A stretch of DNA of 58,715 nucleotides, taken from the NCBI GenBank assembly GCA_964650405.1, contig CAZYTO010000003.1, forward strand, positions 1 to 58,715. Reading direction: 5' to 3'. Positions 15,932 through 25,550 of this stretch are shown piece after piece (the stretch's first letter is position 1; the number at the start of each line of letters is the position of its first letter). Both the position numbers and the translations under genes were made by a program. The notes below the pieces were generated by a model. The model ran no database searches. It was not told where the DNA came from and was given only the letters and a program-made list of their open reading frames with translations. The stretch comes from CAZYTO01 sp964650405 (lineage in GTDB: Bacteria; Acidobacteriota; Thermoanaerobaculia; Gp7-AA8).

Positions 15932-15958
15932 GATGGGCTTACGTTACCATCACGCTCC

Positions 15959-18061
15959 ATGTACGCCATCCGTCTCGCCGCTCTCACCCTTCTCGCGACG
16001 GTCGTCTCGGCGCAGCCGTCGAAGATCCCCATCCCGGCCAAGAAGGCGCCGACGCACGAAGCGCTCTGGCTGATGAAGCGCGTCGGCAGTCCCGTGCCCA
16101 GCCCCGACGGGAAGTGGGTGATCGTTCCGGTAACGGAGCCGGCCTACGACGAGAAGGACCAGTCGTCCGATCTCTGGCTCATGCCCAGCGACGGCAGCGC
16201 CGCCCCGCGGCAGATCACCCACAACAAGCCGGCGGAAAGCGACGTGACGTGGTCACCCGACAGCCGGGCCATCGCCTTCTCGTCGAAGCGCGAGGGCGAC
16301 GAGGTGGCGCAGGTCTACATCCTCGACATCGCCGGCGGCGGCGAGGCACGGCGGGTGACGAGCCTCTCCACCGGGGCCCGCGGCCCGCAGTTCCGCCCCG
16401 ACGGCGGCGCCATCGCCGTGCAGTCGACCGTCTACCCCGGCGCGGTGGACGACGAGGCGAACAAGAAGATCGCCAAAGAGCGGAAGGAGCGGAAATACAA
16501 GGTCCGCACCTACGACACGTTCCCCATCCACCAGTGGGACCGCTGGCTGGACGACCAGCAGACGCACATCATCCTCATCACGCTCGACACGCCCAACGTC
16601 CCGCCGAACGACTTCCTCGCCCCGACGAAACTCGCCGCGACGCCCGGCTTCGGCGGCCACTTCGGCGAGGGCTCGCGCGAGGAGCTCGAATCGGCCTGGA
16701 CGCCCGACGGCCGGGCCATGGTGTTCTCCGCGACGACCGCCAGGAACACCAGCGCTTACGCGGAAGTGCCGTACGACCTCTACGTCGCCGACGGCAACGG
16801 CGAGCCGAAGGTCCTCACGGACGGCAAAGGACGCTACGAAGGGCCGCGCTTCTCGCCGGACGGCAAGACGCTCTTCGCCACGTACGAGCCAAACGAGAAG
16901 AAGCAGTACCACAACAACCGGATCGTCCGTTTCGACTGGCCGTCGATGGCGAACCGGAAGGTGGTGACGGACGCGCCCTTCGACCGCTCCGTGGCCTCGT
17001 GGACCATCACGCCCGACAGTGCGCTGATCTTCTTCAGCGCCGAGGATGCGGGGCAGGAGAAGATCTACGCGGTGCCGGCGGCGGGGGGCGAAGTGAAGCT
17101 CAGCTTCGCGCCGGAGCGCGGCGTCTTCACCGGGCTGCGCATCCCGGAGAAAGCGGCGGCGCCCATCCTCATCGGGCAGTGGAGCAGCTCCATCAACCCC
17201 ACTGAGGTCGTGCGCATCGATCCCGTGCGGCAGAAGATGACGAACCTCACCGAGTTCGACGTGGCCGCGGCGCAGCGCATCGACTGGCTGCCGCCGGAGC
17301 ACTTCTCCTTCACCAGCAAGCGCGGGAAGAAGATCCACAACATGATCGTGAAGCCGGCCGGCTTCGACGAGACGAAGAAGTACCCGCTCTTCGTCCTCAT
17401 CCACGGCGGCGCGGCCAGCCAGTGGCGTGACGCCATCTCGCTCCGCTGGAACTATCACCTGCTGGCCAAGCCGGGCTACGTCCTCCTCCTCACGGACTAC
17501 ACCGGCTCGACCGGCAACGGGGAGAAGTTCGCCCAGGACATCGAGCTCGATCCCCTGAAAGGCCCGGGCGAGGAGCTGAACGAGGCGGCCGACGAGGCCA
17601 TCAAGCGCTTCGCCTTCATCGACGGCACGCGCCAGGCGGCCGGCGGCGCGAGCTATGGCGGCCACCTCGCCTACTGGCTGGAGGCAACGACCACCCGCTA
17701 CAAGTGCATCATCGCCCACGCCGGCGAGTTCAACCTCGGCTCGCAGTGGGCCACGAGCGACGGGATCTACCACCGCGAGCTGATGAACGGCGGTCCGCCC
17801 TGGGAAGGGGGCAAGGTCTGGAAGGAGCAGAGCCCCATCACCTACGCGGCGAAGATGAAGACGCCCATCCTCCTCTCGGTCGGGGAGCACGACTTCCGCG
17901 TGCCGATGAACAACACCATCGAAGCCTGGTCGGTCCTCCAGCACCAGCGCGTGCCCTCACGCCTGCTGGTCTGGCCCGACGAGAACCACTGGATCCTCAA
18001 CGGCGAGAACAGCCGGCACTTCTACGAGGAGGTGTGGGCGTGGCTGGGGAAGTGGCTGTGA
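15959..18061 (+). CDS. secreted S9 family prolyl oligopeptidase-like peptidase
   Basis: This 700-aa alpha/beta-hydrolase serine peptidase has an N-terminal beta-propeller. A signal peptide (MYAIRLAALTLLATVVSAQP) sends it across the inner membrane. Residues about 35-420 are WD40-like PD40 blades (SPDGKWV, SPDSRAIAFSS, RPDGGAIAVQS, TPDGRAMVFSA, SPDGKTLFAT). The catalytic domain begins near 440. The nucleophile is Ser565 in GGASYGG, the acid is Asp645 in GEHDFRVP, and the base is His677 in DENHWI. It resembles DPP4/acylaminoacyl-peptidase-type enzymes for peptide scavenging. It starts at ATG 15959; a longer upstream frame is antisense to the SDR and is not real. Confidence 0.95.
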   Translation: MYAIRLAALTLLATVVSAQPSKIPIPAKKAPTHEALWLMKRVGSPVPSPDGKWVIVPVTEPAYDEKDQSSDLWLMPSDGSAAPRQITHNKPAESDVTWSPDSRAIAFSSKREGDEVAQVYILDIAGGGEARRVTSLSTGARGPQFRPDGGAIAVQSTVYPGAVDDEANKKIAKERKERKYKVRTYDTFPIHQWDRWLDDQQTHIILITLDTPNVPPNDFLAPTKLAATPGFGGHFGEGSREELESAWTPDGRAMVFSATTARNTSAYAEVPYDLYVADGNGEPKVLTDGKGRYEGPRFSPDGKTLFATYEPNEKKQYHNNRIVRFDWPSMANRKVVTDAPFDRSVASWTITPDSALIFFSAEDAGQEKIYAVPAAGGEVKLSFAPERGVFTGLRIPEKAAAPILIGQWSSSINPTEVVRIDPVRQKMTNLTEFDVAAAQRIDWLPPEHFSFTSKRGKKIHNMIVKPAGFDETKKYPLFVLIHGGAASQWRDAISLRWNYHLLAKPGYVLLLTDYTGSTGNGEKFAQDIELDPLKGPGEELNEAADEAIKRFAFIDGTRQAAGGASYGGHLAYWLEATTTRYKCIIAHAGEFNLGSQWATSDGIYHRELMNGGPPWEGGKVWKEQSPITYAAKMKTPILLSVGEHDFRVPMNNTIEAWSVLQHQRVPSRLLVWPDENHWILNGENSRHFYEEVWAWLGKWL

Positions 18062-18064
18062 AAC

Positions 18065-18150
18065 GGAGTGCTGAGTGCCGAGTGCTGAGTGCCGAGTCTT
18101 TGAGCATGAGTCCTGAGGGCATGAGGCATGAGTAACGAGGCATGAGTGGC
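18065..18150. repeat. 7-nt word arrays, families GAGTGCT and GCATGAG
   Basis: Beginning 3 nt after the S9 peptidase stop, four GAGTGCT/GAGTGCC words (18066-18097) lead into ATGAGTC/GCATGAG words (18105-18148). The same two families lie side by side at 3026-3158 in the opposite sense. Confidence 0.75.
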
Positions 18151-18252
18151 CTTTAGGCTGTGCCTCGGGCGATTACAACCTCGATCGCGGGATGTCCTCA
18201 CACCCTCTGGGTGCCGGGCGCCGAGGCTCTTGTTCCTGATCTCGAATTCCTG

Positions 18253-18483
18253 ATGAGCGACTACCCAACTTCCAAGGACGTCGTAGCGTTTCTCAACGAG
18301 CGCTTTGCCGCGCGCGGGCTGCCGTACCGGCTCGAGCACATCGCCGTGCTGCCGTACGTGAATCCGATGTGGATGGCGAACTGGGAGGCGCCGCAGCTCG
18401 CGGACGCGCCGGAGAAAGATGTGATCGAAGAAGAGATCCGCGAGGCGCGCTGGCGCTACCCGCAGGTGCTGGACGAGTTTTGA
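18253..18483 (+). CDS. small hypothetical protein
   Basis: This 76-residue soluble protein (MSDYPTSKDVVAFLNERFAA...) has no recognisable domain, signal peptide or membrane segment. The C-terminal half is Trp- and acid-rich (MWMANWEAPQLADAPEKDVIEEEIREARWRYPQVLDEF). Codon use is normal for the window and the frame ends just before a strong hairpin, which supports it being a gene. No good ribosome binding site is seen before ATG 18253. A frame extending upstream to 18160 would read through repeat-like sequence and is less likely. Confidence 0.5.
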   Translation: MSDYPTSKDVVAFLNERFAARGLPYRLEHIAVLPYVNPMWMANWEAPQLADAPEKDVIEEEIREARWRYPQVLDEF

Positions 18484-18491
18484 TCATCCAC

Positions 18492-18520
18492 AAAAAAAGA
18501 GCCGGCCCCGAAGGGCCGGC
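18492..18520 (-). terminator. intrinsic terminator of the CsgG-like gene
   Basis: An 8-bp perfect GC stem, GCCGGCCC/GGGCCGGC with a 4-nt loop (18501-18520), is followed on the minus strand by CTC and seven T residues (18498-18492). It lies 26 nt past the stop of the minus-strand CsgG-like gene. On the plus strand no U-tract follows, so it is directional. Confidence 0.88.
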
Positions 18521-18546
18521 CCAAGCTACCCCGGCAACCGGTACGG

Positions 18547-19248
18547 CTATTCGATCTTGATCGAGCTCTTGGTCTTGTCGCGGCGGGCCTTTTCCTTTGC
18601 CGCGTACTCCTTGAGGCAGTTGTCCTTGTCCACCATCGAGCAGGCCCGGTAGTCGCTGATCTCTGCCATGACGCCGAGGATGGCCTTGCCGGTCGGCGTC
18701 TTTTCGTAGCCGCCCAGCGATCCGCCGAAGCCGCCGCGATAGACGCTCACACCGAGGCCGTTGCTCGTGGAGCGGGCCTCCACCGTGCGGGTGAACTCGA
18801 CTTCGCCGGTGGTGGTATCGACGACGCGGAGGTCGACGGCGATGTAGGCCTCCTCGTGCTTACCGCCCACGCCGATGCCGTGGAAGCTGATGCCGCCGCC
18901 GCCACCCGAGACGTTGTTCTGGAACGAACTGACGGTGGCGATGACGACGTACTGGGCTCCGGTCAGCTTGCCGAGCTTCGCCCCGGTCGACTTCGACACG
19001 CGCCCCGAGGCGGCCAGGTCCTGCTCATCGAGGATCGAGCCGAGGTTGTGCCGTTCGACCATCTTGAACTTTTCCGTTCCGGCAAGTTCATTGGTCAGCA
19101 TGCTGGCCAGATCGGTGCCGGTGCTTCCGCTCCACCAGCCGGCGCTGGTCTCATTCCGGAATTCTGCGACGGCCAGCACCGGCTTGGCGGCGAAGGCCGA
19201 GGAAACGAAAAACAACAACGACGTAGCGAGCAAAACAATCTTGCGCAT
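18547..19248 (-). CDS. CsgG/HfaB-like protein
   Basis: This 233-aa secreted protein has signal peptide MRKIVLLATSLLFFVSSAFA. The sequence AVAEFRNETSAGWW, DLASMLTNELAGTEKFKMVERHNLGSILDEQDLAASGRV and KLTGAQYVVIATVSSF is typical of the CsgG family, whose members form outer-membrane secretion pores or related lipoproteins. The LxxC lipobox is missing; cleavage after AFA would leave an ordinary soluble N terminus, so it may be a periplasmic CsgG-fold protein rather than a true curli pore. No curli subunit genes are nearby. GGGGGA precedes ATG 19248. It is divergent from the 2004-aa protein gene. Confidence 0.8.
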   Translation of the reverse strand: MRKIVLLATSLLFFVSSAFAAKPVLAVAEFRNETSAGWWSGSTGTDLASMLTNELAGTEKFKMVERHNLGSILDEQDLAASGRVSKSTGAKLGKLTGAQYVVIATVSSFQNNVSGGGGGISFHGIGVGGKHEEAYIAVDLRVVDTTTGEVEFTRTVEARSTSNGLGVSVYRGGFGGSLGGYEKTPTGKAILGVMAEISDYRACSMVDKDNCLKEYAAKEKARRDKTKSSIKIE

Positions 19249-19423
19249 TCTTTCCCCCGAGTTTGTGTCCGCCAATCTTAGTTCGAAACGGCCTTTCTGC
19301 TGTGACCGGTCTCACGGGCCCCGCCTGAAAAAGGAAACATCCGCCGGCCGCCGGAGGTCGTAGAATCGCTGCCTGGGTTCCCGCCCGGACAAAAATAGAA
19401 CCGCTGCAGAGAGAGAGCTCAGC

Positions 19424-22400
19424 ATGCGTCCATTCCGCGTTGCCGCGATTTTTACCGTGTCGATCCTCCTTTTGCTCGGCGTCGCCTTCCGCGAGGCCCT
19501 GGCGGTCTGTATCCCGCAGATCTACAACGTCACCTCGTCCGCGCCTCCGCCGATAGGGTTCTGGACCGATACGAGCGGAGCGGTCTGGAACCCGCCGGGA
19601 GGCTTCCCCGGCTGCGCTCCCGGCGATACGGCCGCGGACCCGAACCCCACCCCGACGACGCTCATCATCAACAGCGCCATTCCGAATCCCATCACCGGCC
19701 TCATTCTGTCCTGCCCGGGATGTGCGATCGACATCCAATCCGGCGGAAGCCTTACGCTGGCGGGTTCCGCCTCCCTCAGCAGTTCCTCGACGATCATCGT
19801 GGAGCCGGGCGGCCAGCTCACCATCGCCAACGGCGGGACGCTCACGTTCAATCCGGGAACATCTCTCTCGGTAAACGGCGGGCTCGTCGACGTGCAGACC
19901 GGCGGCGCTCTCGTGCAAAACGGAGCGAGCACAGTCACGAACGGCGGCACTCTGCGGCTCAGCGGCGGCACCTGGACCGTCGGCGCGTTGTTTACCGTGC
20001 AGAGCACCGGAACCATCGAGCTCGACGGCGGCACGGTCAACGGCGGCAGCACCGTCAACAACAACGGAACCATCTTGCAGAACAGCGGCACGACCAGCTT
20101 TTCGCCGGTGCTCAACAACTCCTCCGGCGCCCATCTCAACATCAACGGCGGAACGCTCTCGCTTGGCGGCGGCGGAACCGGCGGCGCACCCGTTGTCATC
20201 ACGGCAGGCGCCACGCTCGACTTTCCCAGCAGCACCTACACTCTCACGACGAACGGCACCGTCTCCGGCGCAGGCGCACTCCAGGTCAGCGGCGGCACAT
20301 TGTCCATCGGCGGCGTGACCTCGCCGTCGAACTTCACCATGACCGGCGGTACTCTCACCGGCGCCGGATTCATGACCGTGACGGGGACGTTCGCCTGGAG
20401 CGGCGGCACGCTCACCGGCAACGGCGGCACGCAGATCGCCGGTACCGGCTCGGGGAATTTCAGCGGCGCGAACGGCTCGATGATTCTCGACGGTCGCCTC
20501 TTCGACGACTACGGCTCCGTCGACTACAACGCGACGACGAACCCGCTGAATCTCATCAACGGCGGAGCCCTGGCCGTCTACGGTACGTTCAACTTCTCCA
20601 ACGATGGGAACATCACCGGCGACACGCTCTCCTCACTGACCATCAGCCCCAACGGCGTGCTGTTCAAGAACGGCGGCAGCGGAACATCGAAGATCTCGCC
20701 GAAGACCTACAACAACGCCACGGTATGGGTGTTCAGCGGCACGCTGGAGTTCGCCGGCGACGGCACGCACAACGGCAGCTTCGAGGCCTTCGACAACACA
20801 ACGCTCGTCTTCAGCGCAACCTCCACGACGCTGGGCGTCAATTCCTCCATCAGCAGCTCGCCGCTCGGCACGGTCGCGTTCCGCGGCGGCAGCGTGGCGG
20901 GCAGCGGCAACTTCCAGGTCGACGGTCTGACGACCCTGACCGGCTCGCCGTCGGTCAGCCTGGCCAACGGCGGCTACACGCACGACCTGACCATGGACAG
21001 CGGCTTCCTCACGCTCGCCAATCCCTTCGATCTCAAACACAGCGGGACGTGGTCGGGCGGAAAGATCACCCTGAACACGCCGGGGACGTTCCTCGTCGAC
21101 GCCGGCGCCACGCTCACCAACGACGGCGCGGCAGGGCCGACTTTCCTCTCCACCGGCGAGCTGCGGAACAACGGCACGTTTGTCTACAAGCCCGCCGCGA
21201 ATCCGCTGGAGCTCGACAACAACGCCGACATCGACAACGAAGGCCTCTTCGACCTGCAGACGGACACGGCCATCAAGAACGGCGTCGTCATCATCGGCTT
21301 CGCCCGCAGGGAGGCGCAGGGGGCAGGCTCCGCCCCGGCCAGGCGCGGCACGCGGCGGCCGGTGCACAACTGGGCGTCGGGGCCCTTCATCTACAACGGC
21401 GGCACGATGCAGAAGTCGGCCGGCAGCGGCACCCAGGACATCCAGCCGGCACTCGAGAACGACGCCACGGTCCTGGCCCTGAGCGGCGCGATGCAGTTCG
21501 ACAACGGCTACATGCAGAGCGCCGGCAAGACGACGCTCGGTCCGGGCGGCATCAAGATGAACGGCGCGCCGATGACGCTCACCGGCGGCACGCTCGACGG
21601 CAGCGGCACGGTGACCGGCGACGTCGCGAACACGTCCGGCACCGTCGCGCCGGGCGGCAACGGCACCATCGGCACGATCAACGTCACCGGCAATTACACG
21701 CAGGGCGCGGCGGCGTTCCTCGACTTCGACATTTCGGCAGTCGGGACGAACGACGTGCTGGCCGCCGGCAACGCCGTCACGCTCGACGGGCAGCTCGCCG
21801 TCACGCTCCTGGGCGGTTTCCAGCCCGCGAACGGCAACGTCTTCATCCCGATGACGTTCGCGTCGCGGACCGGCGACTTCGCCGCGACGAGCTTCCCGAC
21901 CTGGGCCAGCGGCCACGGCTCGTTCAGCAAGAGCTACACCCCGACGGAGCTGGATCTCAGCGCCACCGTCACACCGCCGTCGGCCGATCTCGCGGCGAGC
22001 ACCAGCGGTCCCGCCGGCGTCAACACCGGCGCGCCGCTCAGCTACACCGTCACCATCACCAACAACGGCCCGGATTCGTCGAGCGGGACGATCTCCGTCG
22101 CCGATACGCTCCCGGCCGGCGTCACCGGCGCGAGCGGAGCCGGCACGGGTTGGTCGTGCGGCGCACCCTCCGGCGGCGTCATCACCTGCACCACTACCGC
22201 GGTGGTCGCGCAGTCGGGCACCTTCCCGACGCTGACGTTCTCCATGACCGCTCCGTCCAGCGACGGCAGCGTGTCCGACAGCGCCACCGTCTCGTCGTCG
22301 TTCGATTCGGTGCCCGGCAACAACACGTCGTCCGCAAGCACCAACGTCCTCGTGGCCCAGGCTGACCTCTCCATCACCAAGAGCGGTCCGCCCTCGGTGA

Positions 22401-25400
22401 ACGCCGGGCAGAACATCGTCTACACCATCGTCGTGACCAACAACGGACCGCAGCCGGCGACGGGCGTGGTCGTCAACGACTCCACGCCTTCAGGCCTGAC
22501 GTTCGTTTCGAACAGCGGTGGCTGCACGACGGCATTCCCCTGCGCGCTCGGCTCGCTCACCGCCGGCCAGATCGTGACGATCACGTCGACGTTCAGCATT
22601 CCGCCGGCCTACGCCAACCCGAGCATCACCAATACCGCCTCCGTCAGCGGCACGACGTCCGACCCGAGCCTCGCCAATAACAGCGCCATGGCCACGACCA
22701 CCGTCACCGGCGTGACCGCGGCGGACGTGAGCGTCTTCAAGCACGCGCCGGGCGCCGGAAATCCGGGCGGCACGGTCGATTTCGCCATCGACGTCTTCAA
22801 CAACGGCCCGTCGGCCGCGTCGAACGTGCTCGTGACTGATCCCACGCCGGCCGGCCTGCAGTTCGTGTCGAATACCGGCGCCTGCACGACGCCGTTCCCC
22901 TGCACCATTTCGTCGATCGCGCCGGGCGCGCTGCAGGTCGTCATCGCCCGCTACAAGGTCACGGCCGGCGTTGGCACGCCGATCACGAACACGGTCACGG
23001 TCTCCAGCGCCACGAGCGATCCGAATCCGGCGAACAACACGAGCCAGGCGTCGTTCACAGTCAGCGCGCCGCCTCCCTGCCCGGCCGGCAAGCCGGTGCT
23101 CGCGACTCCCGCAGAAGGCGCGGCCAGCGCCTCACCCGCGTCGTTGTCATGGAGCGGCGTGGCCAACGCGCTCACGTACACCGTCAACATCACGGGCGCG
23201 ACCTCGGCCACGTTCACCACCGACCAGCTCTCGGCTTTGCAGGTCCTGCCGAACGGCAGCTACACATGGACCGTGGCTGCGAACTTCGCATCGCCCTGCG
23301 CATCGCAGACGTCGGCCGGCGGCCACTTCAGCGTCTGCTCTGTCCCCGACGCGCCCGTGGCGAGCGTCGTCGGAGAGTCCACGACCGGCCAGACCTACGC
23401 CGTGAGCTGGACGCCCTCCGGCGACAGCGGCAGTTACGAGCTGCAGGAGGCGGGCGACTTCAACTTCACCAATCCCGCGAGCCTCATGGTCAGCGGCACG
23501 TCACGCTCCTTTACGAAGACGGCCACTGCGGCTACGCCGTTCTTCTACCGCGTGCGCGCCATTGCCTGCGGCAGCACGCCGTTCTCGCATCCCATCGGGG
23601 TCGTCGTCGTGCCCATTCCCGGGCCGCACGATCCGCGCTTCAACGTCACCGTGCCGGCCGGCAGCACGACTCCGGTCGTCTTCCAGGTCTTCATCCCCGG
23701 CCTGCCGGGCGGGCCGGCGGCGTTCCTGGCCACGGCCGACAAACCGTGGATCGGCGTCCTTCCGCAGGCCGGCATCGTGCCGCAGGACGGGACGACGCTC
23801 ACCATCTCGCTCGATCCGAGCGATCTCGTGAACGGTACATGGACCGGCACGATCCTCGTCGTCTACACGACGCCGGGCTCGGGCAAGATCGAGAGCGACG
23901 GCTCGACCACGTCGTCGATCCCCGTATCCATCAGCCTGGTCACACCGGTCACGCCGGGCAGGCAGCCGGCGCCGACGGCCAATACGCTGATCATCCCCAC
24001 GGTCGGCCACCTCTTCGGCGTCGATTCGCAGTGGCAGAGCGACATCCGCGTGGCGAACCTCACCACGGCCCGGGCCAACTACCTCGTCACCTTCACCTCG
24101 GGCGACCCGAACACGCCCGTCAAGCAGACCACGCTGGCGATCGACGCCGGCGCCACCACGGCCCTCGACGACATCGTGCGCAACTGGTTCGGCGTCGGCT
24201 CGCTCAGCGACTCGGCCAACGGCCTGCTCTACATCCAGGCCACGGACAGCACCGGCCACATCCTCTCCGCCCGGGCGGCGAACGACGTGAGCGTCAACAA
24301 GATCACGGCCGTCTCCAGCCGCACGTACAACACGCAGGCGTCAGCGAGCTCGCCGGGAACGCTCGGACAGTTCGTTCCGGCCACGGCCTTCGCGAGCTTC
24401 ATCGGCAGGGCCGGTGGCGCGGCGGCCGCATCGCTGCAGAGCATCCAGCAGATCGCGCAGAACGACGCCTACCGCACCAACGTCGGCCTCGTGGAGGCAT
24501 CCGGCAAGTCCGCAGCCGTGGCCCTCAGCGTCTTCGACGGCGGCGGCAGCAAGCTGCTTTCCCTCCCCGTGACGCTCAATGGCGGCGAACAGCGGCAGCT
24601 CAACGCCCTGCTGGCCCAGAACAACATCAGCCTGACCAACGGCCGCGTGCAGGTGGAGGTCACCGGCGGCGACGGCCGAGTGCAGGCCTACGCCTCGGTG
24701 ATCGACGCCCGAAGCGGCGACCCCTTCCTCATCTCCGGCTCGTCCATCGGCGCGGCGGCCAGCAACTTCGTCGTTCCCGCCGTCGGCGACCTGAACCTCG
24801 GCACGGCAAGCTGGCGCAGCGATGTACGCATCTTCAACGCCGGCCTCTCGCCCCAGACGGCCTCGCTCACCTACTTCCCGAACGGCGATCCGTCGCACAG
24901 TACGTCCCAGACGGTCTCGCCCAACCCCGGCACGATGACGTCCATGGACAGCGTCGTCCCGTCCCTCTTCGGCCTCTCCAACCCCTGCGCCGCCCTGCCC
25001 GTGCCGACACCGCCGAACACCCAGCTCGTCTTCACTCCGCGCACGTTCGACCAGACCGCCAACGGGACGCTCGGGCAGTTCCTCCCCGCCGTGACCAACA
25101 CCGATGCCGTCGGCCGCAACGATCGTTCCCTGCAGATCCTGCAGGCCGAGGAGTCGGTGCGCTACCGCACGAACGTCGGGATCGCGGAGGTGACCGGCAA
25201 GCCGGCCACCGTCGAGATCGCGGTCTTCCTCCCCGACTCCAAGGTCGTCCCGCACGTGACTCTGCAGCTCGGCGCCAACGAGTCCCGCCAGCTCGACGTC
25301 CTCGGCGGCCTCGGCATCGGCGCGGCCTACAACGCCCGCCTCGCCATCCGCGTCACCGACGGCGACGGAAGGGTCACGGCGTACGGCTCGGTGGTGGACA

Positions 25401-25438
25401 TGACCACTCAGGCACCGACGTACATTCCGGCGCAGTAG
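19424..25438 (+). CDS. very large secreted DUF11-repeat protein
   Basis: This 2004-aa protein has a signal peptide (MRPFRVAAIFTVSILLLLGVAF...). Residues about 100-830 are Gly/Thr/Asn-rich short repeats (GGTL, GSGT, NNGT) like the beta-helix passenger of autotransporters. Three DUF11 domains follow (about 850-965, 980-1085 and 1100-1215; each D-(L/V)-(A/S)-(A/I/V) then NNGP and LPAGV/TPSGL/TPAGL). A Fn3-like region and two copies of a C-terminal module of about 210-270 residues complete it (IIPTVGHLFGVDSQWQSDIRV... and FVVPAVGDLNLGTASWRSDVR..., both with YRTNVG(L/I)). There is no outer-membrane barrel or sorting signal, so the anchoring route is unknown. An adhesin or surface fibre role is inference. 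Confidence 0.85.
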   Translation: MRPFRVAAIFTVSILLLLGVAFREALAVCIPQIYNVTSSAPPPIGFWTDTSGAVWNPPGGFPGCAPGDTAADPNPTPTTLIINSAIPNPITGLILSCPGCAIDIQSGGSLTLAGSASLSSSSTIIVEPGGQLTIANGGTLTFNPGTSLSVNGGLVDVQTGGALVQNGASTVTNGGTLRLSGGTWTVGALFTVQSTGTIELDGGTVNGGSTVNNNGTILQNSGTTSFSPVLNNSSGAHLNINGGTLSLGGGGTGGAPVVITAGATLDFPSSTYTLTTNGTVSGAGALQVSGGTLSIGGVTSPSNFTMTGGTLTGAGFMTVTGTFAWSGGTLTGNGGTQIAGTGSGNFSGANGSMILDGRLFDDYGSVDYNATTNPLNLINGGALAVYGTFNFSNDGNITGDTLSSLTISPNGVLFKNGGSGTSKISPKTYNNATVWVFSGTLEFAGDGTHNGSFEAFDNTTLVFSATSTTLGVNSSISSSPLGTVAFRGGSVAGSGNFQVDGLTTLTGSPSVSLANGGYTHDLTMDSGFLTLANPFDLKHSGTWSGGKITLNTPGTFLVDAGATLTNDGAAGPTFLSTGELRNNGTFVYKPAANPLELDNNADIDNEGLFDLQTDTAIKNGVVIIGFARREAQGAGSAPARRGTRRPVHNWASGPFIYNGGTMQKSAGSGTQDIQPALENDATVLALSGAMQFDNGYMQSAGKTTLGPGGIKMNGAPMTLTGGTLDGSGTVTGDVANTSGTVAPGGNGTIGTINVTGNYTQGAAAFLDFDISAVGTNDVLAAGNAVTLDGQLAVTLLGGFQPANGNVFIPMTFASRTGDFAATSFPTWASGHGSFSKSYTPTELDLSATVTPPSADLAASTSGPAGVNTGAPLSYTVTITNNGPDSSSGTISVADTLPAGVTGASGAGTGWSCGAPSGGVITCTTTAVVAQSGTFPTLTFSMTAPSSDGSVSDSATVSSSFDSVPGNNTSSASTNVLVAQADLSITKSGPPSVNAGQNIVYTIVVTNNGPQPATGVVVNDSTPSGLTFVSNSGGCTTAFPCALGSLTAGQIVTITSTFSIPPAYANPSITNTASVSGTTSDPSLANNSAMATTTVTGVTAADVSVFKHAPGAGNPGGTVDFAIDVFNNGPSAASNVLVTDPTPAGLQFVSNTGACTTPFPCTISSIAPGALQVVIARYKVTAGVGTPITNTVTVSSATSDPNPANNTSQASFTVSAPPPCPAGKPVLATPAEGAASASPASLSWSGVANALTYTVNITGATSATFTTDQLSALQVLPNGSYTWTVAANFASPCASQTSAGGHFSVCSVPDAPVASVVGESTTGQTYAVSWTPSGDSGSYELQEAGDFNFTNPASLMVSGTSRSFTKTATAATPFFYRVRAIACGSTPFSHPIGVVVVPIPGPHDPRFNVTVPAGSTTPVVFQVFIPGLPGGPAAFLATADKPWIGVLPQAGIVPQDGTTLTISLDPSDLVNGTWTGTILVVYTTPGSGKIESDGSTTSSIPVSISLVTPVTPGRQPAPTANTLIIPTVGHLFGVDSQWQSDIRVANLTTARANYLVTFTSGDPNTPVKQTTLAIDAGATTALDDIVRNWFGVGSLSDSANGLLYIQATDSTGHILSARAANDVSVNKITAVSSRTYNTQASASSPGTLGQFVPATAFASFIGRAGGAAAASLQSIQQIAQNDAYRTNVGLVEASGKSAAVALSVFDGGGSKLLSLPVTLNGGEQRQLNALLAQNNISLTNGRVQVEVTGGDGRVQAYASVIDARSGDPFLISGSSIGAAASNFVVPAVGDLNLGTASWRSDVRIFNAGLSPQTASLTYFPNGDPSHSTSQTVSPNPGTMTSMDSVVPSLFGLSNPCAALPVPTPPNTQLVFTPRTFDQTANGTLGQFLPAVTNTDAVGRNDRSLQILQAEESVRYRTNVGIAEVTGKPATVEIAVFLPDSKVVPHVTLQLGANESRQLDVLGGLGIGAAYNARLAIRVTDGDGRVTAYGSVVDMTTQAPTYIPAQ

Positions 25439-25518
25439 TCGCTGATTCGCTTAGTCGCTTATTCGCTTAGTCGCTTATTCGCTGTTCGCTGTTCGGTGTT
25501 CGCCGTTCGCTGTTCGTG
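25439..25518. repeat. 8-nt then 7-nt word array, family TTCGCTTA/TTCGCTG
   Basis: The array starts immediately after a stop codon. Four octamers (TTCGCTTA, GTCGCTTA) change at about 25478 into six heptamers (TTCGCTG, TTCGGTG, TTCGCCG). The complementary family lies at 27753-27890, on the other side of the 720-aa gene. Confidence 0.9.
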
Positions 25519-25550
25519 ACTCTGCCAACGCTCTACGCAATAATGCCGGC

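Noticed and set aside
16253..17944. 563-aa minus-strand open frame inside the S9 peptidase gene
   Set aside because: It is a GC-rich shadow frame; the plus strand encodes a complete peptidase with signal peptide and catalytic triad.
20633..21916. 427-aa minus-strand frame in the 2004-aa protein gene
   Set aside because: Its composition is Arg/Gly/Val-rich with no motif, antisense to a coherent secreted repeat protein.
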